This document shows positions 20,375 to 32,300 of a stretch of 64,000 bases of DNA, in pieces. Within the stretch, counting starts at the first letter, position 1, and each line of letters starts with the position of its first letter. The stretch spans positions 16,858,450-16,922,449 of the forward strand of contig OZ007581.1 in assembly GCA_963931925.1 (NCBI GenBank). Direction: 5' to 3'. The notes under the pieces are model-generated. The model was not told the DNA's origin. It ran no database searches and worked only from the letters and a program-made list of their open reading frames with translations. The position numbers and the translations under genes were made by a program. The DNA comes from Onchidella celtica. Lineage: Eukaryota > Mollusca > Gastropoda > Systellommatophora > Onchidiidae.

Positions 20375-23300
20375 GTAGGTACCCAACATGTCACGTCGTC
20401 TTTAGACTTGGATCATTTGATTTGTTGATTTTGGAGGAACTGGTGTGGAATTTGGAAATAGCATTGCTATTAGTATTAGCAAAGTTGTGATTAATTTTGA
20501 GGTCAAAATGTGATTGTTAGAGTATAATATAATCGCACGATGGCACGCAGGAAATGTTCCCCTTTCCCCGTTTAATAATCTGTGACAGTGAATTTGTCTG
20601 TAAATGGTTTGGCACCCCGGTTTCTTGCATGTCATGTTGGTCACCACGATCATTAAACCAGCCACCATATTAAATTTTATTAATAATATTATTAATATTA
20701 TAAAGGAAGTAAGGACTCCAATGTAATGAAAGGCATTTTGACAGTCCATGTTAGAAGTAGACAGGACTTACTTAGTGACAGTCAGTATTAGTTTAGTATT
20801 ACTATTATTTAATCCATTGTCAGGCCCACTTCTTAAACTTGCCTAGATCTGGTCTAGACCTCTAGATCAATTTTTTTTAATTTTTCAAGTAGCTACAAAG
20901 GCAGACAAACTTGCTAATTAACAATGAATTTTCCCCAATTTTTTTTGTGTACAACATACCAACACATTAGGCCCACTTTATTAAAGAATACCTGGGGTAT
21001 TGGCACTGCCCGGGATAAATTTTATCTGTTTTTTCAGTTTCAGTTCTGGGTGATTATAATGGATCTGCTTAACCTTGCTCATTCCTTTAAATTTATTTTG
21101 TTTTTGCAGTTGTTGAACTGTTCTAGACTGTCTCATCATATTGTATCTCTAATCTAGGATCATTGGTCTTAAAGTACATTACTCCTACACACCCCGTCGG
21201 CGTCAGCAGCCATGAAATGACAGTGAACTAAGCACTGAGTAGTTTATGTAATAATGAACACATCCTAAGGAAGTAATGACATCACAGACTCATGCGTTTG
21301 TGAAAAGGACAACTGGAGGCGAATGGTCAGCCACACAAAGCAAACTGAAAAAAAATACTTCCCTACCATTTAGAGCCTCCAAATGTAAAAAAGAAATTTC
21401 TGCAGAGCAGAAGGAAGGCATCTTCAAAATTTCATGTAAATCCGAGCTGTATCATGAGCCAGTATGAGTATTTTTTGTGAACACACAGACACTTTCTCTG
21501 TGATTTCACACCCACAAAATTGGCTAATAATTCATTAAAAAAATATATTATAAAAATCCTAGCCACAATTCTATACTCTGGAGTAAAGCAACGATGATCA
21601 GTGCGGGGAAAAAGCCGAAAAAAATAACAACCCCCCCAAAAGTGTCAGCTCTTGCGGGGATTCCAACCCCATTTACCAACTCGGCAGGTGGGTTTACTTA
21701 GCATGCCACCAGGGAACCTGAGTAAAAGCATTACTAAGCAGGGCCTCTCTAGTGCTACCAAGGACACGATAACTGATATTAGTGATAAGTATCAGTATCA
21801 CTAACTTTACTAAGAAAAAAGACAACCTGGTGTATCATTACCATAAGAAACACCATGCGTTACTCCAAATCGAGCCATCTTAGCGAGTGAAGAGCCTAAT
21901 TATTCAACAAAACAAGCCAGAATTGTGATCTAAAGGAGCTCTTCCTAAATAATCACAAAACCAAAAATCCATCTGCGAATAAGATACAGATCTTATCCGC
22001 AGACATCTGTGAATAAGCGTGGCCTTTTATTGAAACTTATATTAAATTATTATTAGGCCAAGATCAAGTGCTGTCATTATTCTCACTGTGAAAGTTTTTG
22101 ACATGTAGGGGCCTACACATGCATTCTACAGCATAGACCTAGATCAACCTTTTGTCAGTCCATTTGAATCCCGATTTCATAAGACTAATGTAATGTTGAT
22201 AAATTATGGGAGTAAAATTGTTTGTTGGGTACTGTAACACTAATTTTATGCTTCACATGTCCAGAATCTATTATTATAAAAGTGAATTTTGGATGCTATG
22301 TTAGCCTACTCCTCCGTTAATACTTAGCCCACACGCTTCAAATTTTACACACGTCGACAGTATGATCTACATACCCAGGTTTTCGTCACATAAAATGTAC
22401 GAAAACTCCTGGTCCCGAATTTATCAAAATAAGATTTATTTGGTAATTCTATTTTAATTCACTATTTTGAGTGAACCGGAAGAATGATACCATTTTGACG
22501 CGCCGACTGAACGCGAAAGTTTGATTCCGCACCAAGAAACGAAACCGTTCATAGAACGGGTAATTAAATAAAATAATTCTGTGTGAAATTGTGGAGTAAT
22601 GGTAAGTTCTATTAGTCATAGCATGGAATCCAAATGTCGTTTTAATGTAGCCTAGATCTAGATATATACTGTTGCGCTTAGTACATGGAAAATTTACAAG
22701 ATATTATATCTTGCGCGTGTTGGCTAGTGTTATTTAAAAGGTGATGTGATGGCATTCTGGTTTGGCAAGTGTCATCAACTTTTATTAACGCTCAGAGTCA
22801 GGCTATGTCAATATGTATACCCAATAGCTGTAAATTGTAGGGCACTAAACTAATAAAACAATTAAACAATAAAAAAAAAAATCAGCTATTCAAAAGCTGT
22901 GAAAGAGGGTCTATCAGTATCACACATGAAATTGGTGTTGGAGCTAAGAGCAGGCACTAAACTCTGCAGGTTTTATGCCTTTTGTTGTGTGGCCCAGATG
23001 CTGCTGTTCATTGTTCATTTATTTTAAACACTTCAGCTGAGTTACTTGAGAGCAATTGCCTAGCAAGAAAAATACTAATTCAGATATTTTTCATCCATGA
23101 ACTATGAAGGTTAAATTTGTGATCCTTGTCATAATAGAGAAGAGTAGTGATAGTACATGGCATTTACAGCACTTCATCCTGTTAACTCTTTTGGGACGTA
23201 TCCCCGATTTATCGGTGCCTGTGAAAAATGCATTTGGTCATGTTGCCGATTTAGATAGTATTCTACATTCAATATTATTTTATTTGATGTGTAACATTTT

Positions 23301-26300
23301 ACTTTACTATTAGTACTTTTTTTTCTGTAGTATTATAAGTATTTTTCTGAAGGCCGCGTTCTTTCTCACCGCTTTGGAGAGGTGCAAAACAGCCGCCGTT
23401 CTTTCTCACCGCTTTGGAGACGTGCAAAACAACCGCCGTTCTTTCTCACCGCTTTGGAGGGGTGCAAAACAACGTTGTTGTTGGCCGCGTTCTTTCTCAC
23501 CGCTTTGGAGGGGTGCAAAACAACGTCGTTGTTGGCCGCGTTCTTTCTCACCGCTTTGGAGAGGTGCAAAACAACCACCGTTCTTTCTCACCGCGTTGGA
23601 GAGGTGCAAAACAACCGCCGTTCTTTCTCGATTTTCATTTTGCTACAAATTCGATCCTCGAGTTTTCTCTTCTGGATTTGTTTTTTCCTTCAAGCGTTTC
23701 GGAATTTGAGATTGAAAAACAAGTGTATGTTGACTCGTCAGTCTTTCAACGCTCGTGAGAAGCCAAAACTTGCAAACGAACTTCCAACCTTCATAACAAA
23801 ACTGGTGAAATTTCAAGTTTTAAAATTGAGTGTGCTGCCGTTCACAAATGAATCAGTGAAGATTGACGAGATCAACTAATCAAGTGCAGATGTGTGACTC
23901 TGTGTAAGCCTAGGCTCCTTTGTATCGTTTATAAACTGCGGGCGAAAATGAAGTATAGTCACAACAATGTGTTTGCGCATGCGGTAAAAGCGGTGTGAAA
24001 AAACGCTGGTTTTTTTTACACCGCTGAGAAGCGGTGCAAAAGGACAGTGCCTTTTCTGAAGCATGCTGTTTTTTTCCAAAGTGGGAAAAAATTAATTACA
24101 TCCAGACTTAACCAAAGCCCCGAACACTGATGTCCTGAAAGAGTTATCGACCAGGCTCAGGGGAGTCAAAAGCTCTTCATGTACCATTTGTTTCATGCCT
24201 GTATTGTGCCTAATAAATAATAAAGAAAAACTAAAACATTCATGGATATTCAGAGTGTCAAAAAGATGTGTCGTTCTGTCCCCTGAGTTGACTTAAATTT
24301 TCTTTTATTCCTTCTGAAAAAAACGACTCTTGATCAAAACATGTTGAAAAATTATAGACCCGTCTCAAACCTTCCTTTTCTTTCAAAAATCCTTGAAAAG
24401 GTGATATTACAACAACTAATGTGTCATTTGAGAAATAATGACCTGTTGGAACCATTTCAATCTGCTTACAGAAGTAACCACAGTACTGAAACTGCACTAT
24501 TAAGAATCATGAATGACATATTAGTAAAGGCAGATTCTGGAAATATTACTCTGCTAAATTTGTTGGATCTATCAGCAGCGTTCGACACCATCGATCACGA
24601 AATCCTGCTCAGAAGGCTAGAAACATCGTTTGGAATCAGAGGGGTCGCCCTTAAATGGGTCGAATCTTACCTGTCAAATCGCCACCAATTTGTTGTAACC
24701 AACAAAATAAGATCTTTTTCTTATGCGCTTCAGTATGGCGTACCACAAGGCTCAGTGCTTGGTCCTATTTTGTTTACTATCTATACTATTCCACTTGTAC
24801 ATGAAATAAAGAAATTTAATTTACAATATCATTTCTATGCTGATGATACCCAGCTCTACAGTTCTGCCTTGCCATGCGATGTTGACAGCCTTCTGCAGCA
24901 GGCTGGAAACTGTATAACAGAAATTAAAAGCTGGATGAACCAAAACAAACTGGCACTAAATGAGGATAAAACTGAGGTTATTTTATTAGGCCGTGAGCGG
25001 GTTCTGCAAGAAGTGGACAGAACTGAGATGATAATTGGCACTAATTCAATAGAAATTTCAAAAAAAGTAAAAAACCTAGGGGTTTACATTGATTCAAATC
25101 TTTCTATGTCATCTCAGGTTAGTCACCTCATTCGTATTCTATACATGGAAATCTGGAAAATTGGTAAAATCAGACATCTTATTTCAACTGAAACTGCGGC
25201 TGTTTTAGTAAATTCTTTTGTACTTTCAAAGCTTGCCTATTGCAACTCCCTTTTGGCTGGAATTTCACAAAAAAATATTAGAAAACTCCAAATTGCTCAA
25301 AACAACGCAGCGAGACTTGTTTTGAAGAAAAAGAAAAGAGATTCAGCACTGCCACTTCTGCAGAGTTTGCACTGGCTGCCAGTCGAGAAAAGAATAATGT
25401 ACAAATTGTCATCCATTTGTCACAAATGTGTCAATAATACTGCTCCATCGTACCTAGTTGATTTAACTGATTACTATGTTCCATCTCGTCAACTAAGATC
25501 ATCATCTGACACTACAAAATTGAAAGTACCTAAAATGAATCTGTCCACTGTAGGAGAAAAGTCCTTTTCATTTCTTGGCCCTACCATCTGGAACACTCTT
25601 CCAAAGACAACCAGGGAAATTAATGACATTGGTTCTTTCAAACGCCATCTGAAGACCCATTTCTTTCAGACAAACTAGGCTAGGTGTTTTTCGGCAGCAA
25701 CAATAGTAAATATTTTTGAATTTCTTTTGTGTATGCGTGTGTGTGTGTGTGTGTAAGAGTTTGTTAAAGCGCCCAGAGCTTGTCATCGACGGGGTTGGGC
25801 GCTATATAAATGCAATATATTATTATTATTATTATTTTCTTTCATGCTGTTTATAGCTGGTCAAGGAAGAAGAGCTTGTTTCTTTTCCATCAAAGTCGCA
25901 AAAGGAATAGTATGATGGCTGAATATGTTGTTTCAAATGATAATTTTAAACTGCTCATATTTCTAGTGAATTGTGGTAAAAGTTTAGGTACCCCAAAGTG
26001 ATTTTGAAAAGGGGCTATATCAATAAGTTTTGTCTTCCAATGGATAGATCTCAGTATTCGAAGAATTTTGATACCAAATTTGTCTCTGTATCTCCATATT
26101 TAAGAAAGTTGTGTCATTTTGAATGTTTAAAAATTTGTGGTAATTGTGTCATCAGCCGCGAAGCCAACTTTGGCCTCCCATAAAATGACGGTTTATTGAG
26201 CCATGACATTAAAAATTCTCAGTATCAAAGTCAAGAGGGTGTACACTATGCTTATTTTTTTTGCGAGGGGTACAAATAAAATACAAGCATCTCATTTTAC

Positions 26301-29300
26301 ATTTTTTAGTCAGCAAACGACACCTGACGTAATTTTTTTGTGAACTCTAACAGGGGAGACAAAAATTATGTTTTTGTTTTTTTTTTAATTGAAAAGAAGG
26401 TCAGACGTGTTACCATTGACTTAGCACTGAATGTCCGATAAAGGTGACGAAATCAAGCATTGGATGGGTCTCTAAAAACAGTTGGCGCTGTGATCCCAAA
26501 CATGCCCCATGTCTCATTTTGGCATCCCCTTACAATACAAAGGCTGGGGTTTATTTGCATATTATTTTGCTCCTGATCAATAAAAGTTTCCGCTAGTTTC
26601 TTGGTCTACAAACTTTTCAACAAATAATTTTCAAAAGAATGTCAACTTAAAACGAAAAATACATTGAATTAAACCTCATTTATCTGGCTTTCTGTGTGAG
26701 TTATTTTCAAACACGTGCGCTACATCAGATTGGCCCGCCGCGCCCCTTTGTTATGAAGGGGGTCAATTCGGTAGGCACAGCACAGTAAAAATGGCAAGAC
26801 TATGTCCTGTTCAAGCTATAAAAACACATAGCTAAACATTTTGTCAGAGGAAGGATTGAACTTTATTTTAATGTAGGATACATGGCGTTTCACATAAATA
26901 CACAGCAGTAATAGCCTTGTAATGTTGGCCTAAAATTATGCTAAAACTGGATTTCGCCCCTTTAGCGGTCCAGTTTGGGGTACCTAGTAATAGGTCAATG
27001 AAACTTGTTGTAATTTATTTCTTTTTTGTCTAATAATAATTAATATGAACCCTTTCAGTGCCTTTAGCCGTTACATTGACATATATACATGAAGTATACT
27101 TTCTTTGTAGTGGATTGTTCACTGACATATCTTGCCACATTGATTTATTAGAAGCTGTCTTACAAAGTCTAAAATCATGTCAAACCTTTTTTGCATGTTA
27201 TGTCTAACCTCTGTACCCCATACAAGGGCGTATTAAGAATTTTAATTTTTGTAAACATACCATTCACAAATACGTTAAGTGAAAACGAATCAGCCATTTA
27301 AAGTAGTACTCCTCGTGAAAATATGCCTGTGGACAATGCCCCACAGGGGGAATTAGCAGTGGTAGGGAAAATGTTAAGTGTGCTATCTTTGTCTTCCTGT
27401 ATTTTGTAGGAGCCAGAGGGACTCCAGTGGAGGTGCATCCAGAATCTAGCAATGCACAGTACACTCATTGCTTGGCCAAGAACGAGCCCATACAGCTGAA
27501 GGATCCATTTAATTTTTTCCTATCTCAAAGCCAGGACCTCATTTTGATGTCCTGGACTCGGATCAAGCCTGGCCAAAAGGAAGAAAGATTGTATGAGTAT
27601 GTCCAAAACGAAGGGAAAATGATTTGCAGCAAGTGTCAAGTCTTTGAGAAGTGGGGACTGCAGGTAAAACATGATTTTTCCTCTTCATCCATATATTTTG
27701 TCATTCCAGCTTTTTATCTCATCATAGTCCTTGTCTTCATCTTTTACCTCTTCTTCTTTCATTTGATTTTTTTTTTTATCCTTGTCTTCCATTGCCCTAT
27801 TAATCAGTAAATCTAGTGATTCAGTTAGGCCCATGGTTGGAATCATGAGGATCCTGTATAAGAGTTAACAATAAATGCAGTTTTGATTGTCATGTATGGT
27901 CGTCTCTTTCCACCCCTGGGACTAAGTTAAACTCAGATTCACTAAGAAAAACTTTTACACTTTAATGCATTATCCCGGGACATCAGGATGCTGTTTTAAA
28001 CGACATAGATAACACGAAAGACAGACATGATCATTATACAATAGTTAATGACAATGCAGGTATGATCATCATACAAGAATGCAGATATGATTGTCTTGTA
28101 TGAGTTGAAAAGAAATGTTCAGAAAGAAATGCGGGTATGATAGTTACATCATAAGAGATAGATCTAGCAAGAAATGTTTGATTGCCATTTCAGGAGAAGT
28201 TTAGTTGCCTCTGCTGAGTCAGAGGAAGTAATTATTGAGCTTCAGATCCCAGCCAGAAATGTTTGGAAAGCCACTGGTTTTCTCACAGTTAGCAATATTT
28301 AGGAAGTTAATTTTGTCTGGTCGATTGCGGTATTTCCCAAAATTCATTCAAAGGACTCATCGTGAAAACATCCTCTGCTTGAACAAATTAATGATCAATG
28401 GGGAAACCAGGAATGGAAGAAGAGTTAGAAGAGAAGAATTACCACTGTAGTGGGAACATAATTACTCTGAGACTTTTCAGAAGCACTTACAATTAGTAAA
28501 ACCATATAAGCCAATATACAGCCTAGTAAAACCATATAAGCCAATATACAGCCTATGTCACTTTTCATTGTTTTGAGGAAAGCAAATGAAATTGTTTGTC
28601 AAGTAGAAAAATTTATCATATAATATAGCATCATTAGTTTAGGTGATTATTGCCTAGGAATGGAAGAAGAGTTAGAAGAGAAGAATTACCACTGTAGTGG
28701 GAACATAATTACTCTGAGACTTTTCAGAAGCACTTACAATTAGTAAAACCATATAAGCCAATATACAGCCTAGTAAAACCATATAAGCCAATATACAGCC
28801 TATGTCACTTTTCATTGTTTTGAGGAAAGCAAATGAAATTGTTTGTCAAGTAGAAAAATTTATCATATAATATAGCATCATTAGTTTAGGTGATTATTGC
28901 CTGTTTTTGCATACGTGGCAGTGTTGTTTGGTACAAAGTTAAATGAACACGAAAGTTTAGATCAGTTCAGTTTTGTCCATTAATTAAGCACAGTGATTTT
29001 AGTGACGATAGTTATTTTGAACTATTATTAGTATTAATGTTTGATTTTGAATCACACTTTTATGATATATATCCAATCTAATTTAAGAAAGTGAACTTAC
29101 TTCAGCTTAAAAAATAGTGGCGGTAGTATTTTAATGTGGTATAATTTTGATGTTTTTTGTATTTTTTTTGTTCAGTGCTACAGGCTTAATGACAGTTTCA
29201 ATAATTACAAAGTGAATTTTCTCAATCTGACCCAATAGCTTTTGTTGGTTGTATTAAAGTTTTTGGGAAATTTTTTTTTTTTTTAAAAAGTTGTCAGGTT

Positions 29301-32300
29301 GATAAAATATTACAATTATCTCTTTTTGTCCTCCTTTTAAAAGCCAATGGCACGGGAGACTACATTTGGCACACATTCAGTTTGGTGGGAAGTCTTGTCT
29401 CAGAAATGAGTGCGCATGTGAGATCCGCCGTAAGACTAGATTTTATAGTGGTGAACTCCCTAGACCAGAGAGGAAAAAGGGGAGTTTGGCAGCAAGGTTT
29501 ATCTCTGGCAGTGCCAGGTTCCTCACCTAGTTTATTTATATAATTTTGTAAACAATTAGCCTATGATATTAGCACAGTAGCAAATTGTCAGTTTCATGAT
29601 GAAGGGGGGAATTGATATCAACAGCTGCACAACACAGAGGCGAAAGCTGGACTTCTGTGTGATATAGGGGTGAACCACTAAAATCGGTGTTGCAAGAAAT
29701 TTGGTTTTGAAAATTTTGTGCTACTCTTATCATTGATTTCTCGCCTTTTCGTCATACTATATAACTTAAAAAATTATGTGAGATTTAACAAAGTTGCTCA
29801 TGTTGGGTAAAGCCCCCCGCAATGTACTTTTGATAACCACAAAAAAGTATATATATATATATATATATCTCAAATTTTGACCTTTTCACCCCTTTTTCAT
29901 ACAGATAACTTAACAAGGGGACACGGGTGGTCAAGAGGCAAGGTGCTCGCCTCTCGTGCCAAAGGTGCTGGGTTCGAATTCTGGCGGTGCAAGCATGCTT
30001 GAATTTTGGGATTTTTCTCATATTTTCCTGTCCCTGATCCTATGGTAGATAGGGTCTAGGATTGAGCACCTAGACTTCTCAAATAAGGATGAAAAGCTCG
30101 GAGGGCCTGTGTGCATATTAACCCTTTCGTGTTTCTATTCTGGCCACTTGTGAAGCGCTCTAACTCTCAATCTTCTTTTACCAAAGATTTCGATCACCGG
30201 TGATCGACGCTTGTATCCCTCATTATTTTAATGAAAAACTGTTCAAAACTGCTTGAAAATCGTTTGTTTTGAAAGGCGAAACTGGTTTTTAACGAAAACA
30301 GGTGAAAAAATTGTAAAACGAAGCCTTTTAAGTGAATAGAAAGAAAGAGAAATAAGATGATCGCGTCTCTTCGGTTCTGCCGCCATCTTGGATTTTTATC
30401 TACTGCTGAGTTACCATCATTGTCAACAAAGCGCAATAAAATGGCTTCAAACAATCTTTCTGATGAAGAAATTGAATATGAGTCAAGCGAGGATGAAGTC
30501 TGGGATGAAGAAGACGTCTCAGATTCCAGCTCTGATGAGAATGAAGCCCCATCAACCGGCCGGAACATACGAGAACGAAGGTGAAGGTTTTTTCTTCTTT
30601 AGCCTATGTAATCATAACACAAACATTTTGGATCTAGATCTAATTACAGGTATCACAGGTAATTATATTTATTGTAGTTGGCTCCTTCAATCATTGCTGA
30701 GCACCAGTCAGTCAGGATTTAGGCTTTGATCTGCTTTTTTATTTGTTCAGGCTGATTACAACTTTCCACGTACTGCACCTAGTAACCAAGGCCTATGTTT
30801 TGTTTACTGTGGTTACCATCTCTTGTCAGTGGCTTCTTGTATCTACTATTATGATCTTCTAGAGCTAGATTTCAACATAATTTTAGGTATATTGTATTAT
30901 ATTGCTACACATTATTTCTATTAATTTTTTATTATTAGGTTTGGGTATAAATGATTCTTGTAACACATTTTTGTTTCTTTTTCTATTCCTCATATATAGC
31001 TTTGGAGACTATGACAACTGGTCTAGGACGTCCGTCCCAAACTTTAACCCTGAACGACCACCCGGAGCCCACTTCCCCGATTCCATGACAAGAGGGTCCA
31101 GAAGAAAGTACCTGACACCATTCACTATTTTCCAGCTGTTCATCATGTGTTGTGCAGCAATTATGTTCATGGACAAATGAGAACGCCAGGGAGGTGGGAC
31201 CGACAAAAGTCAGCATGTACAAAGGCTGGGTTCCTCTAGAAGAAGAAGAGTTTTATCGTTTTATTGGACTGCTTATGTACATGGGAATGATTCAAGTACC
31301 AGGAGTAGAAATGTATTGGAGTAAAAAGAGTCTATTCAATGGCCTTTGGGCGCGATCATTTATGACAAGATTTCGATTTCAACAAATTATGTGTTTTTTG
31401 AAAGTATCCGACAGAAAAACTGAGAAACAAGGAGACAAGTTATGTAAAGTTCGTTTTTTGTTTGATATTATGAGGAGAAAATGCATGAATCTTTATCAGC
31501 CAGGTTTGAATATTTCTGTTGATGAGAGGATGGTAAAAAATAAAGGAAGGTTTTCATTTAGGCAATATATACGTGACAAGCCTACTAAGTGGGGCATGAA
31601 GCTTTGGGTTTTAGCAGATTCTTTGTCTGGTTACACTTACAATTTTGAGGTTTATTTGGGAAAGACAGGGTCTGGGAAAGTTAGTGGAAATGGTTTAGCC
31701 TATGAAGTTGTTATGGATCTCTTGAAATTTCTTTTAGCTCGTGGCAATAAGGGTTACCGTCTTTTTGTTGATAATTTTTATTCAAGCATTCATTTGTTTC
31801 TTGATCTGTTGAAGAAAGGGATTTTAGCTTGTGGTACTATTATTTCCAATAGGAGGGGATTTCCAGCAGAATTGAAAAATGTGAAACAGTGGGAGAAACA
31901 GAATGAGAGAGGGGCAATGAGATGGTGTAGACAAGGGAATATTTTAGCACTTCAGTGGAAGGACAATAAAACTGTGTCTGTGATTTCTACCATGCATGGG
32001 GCAAATGAATTTTGTATGGCTAATTATAGGAGAACTAAAACAAATGGAGCTTTTCAAACTTTGGAACTTAGACAACCTAAAGTCATAACAGATTATAATA
32101 TGCATATGGGTGGAGTTGATAAAAGTGACCAATTACTAACCAAATACAACATGTTGCGTAAGACAAATAAATATTGGAAGACATTGTTTTTTCATTTTCT
32201 AGATATTGCCAGAGTAAATAGTTATATTTTGTTTCAGGACTGGAGAAAGCAAAACCCTGATTTGAAAGAACTAGATAGAAGTAACAAGTTTAATCAGCTT

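Larger units (their letters stand above)
20375..27409 (+). other. Ig membrane protein intron 1
   Basis: A 7.0-kb intron. It carries repeat S1 copy 2, a Helitron-like 5' end, the 40/51-bp tandem array, a CR1-type LINE and a 1-kb TIR element. Stretches at about 20500-21550, 22600-23340 and 27000-27400 show nothing further. Confidence 0.7.

Noticed and set aside
23374-23879. Overlapping frames of 110-165 codons in the 40/51-bp array
   Set aside because: Several phases are open at once and the 40-bp unit shifts frame every copy, so this is not a protein.
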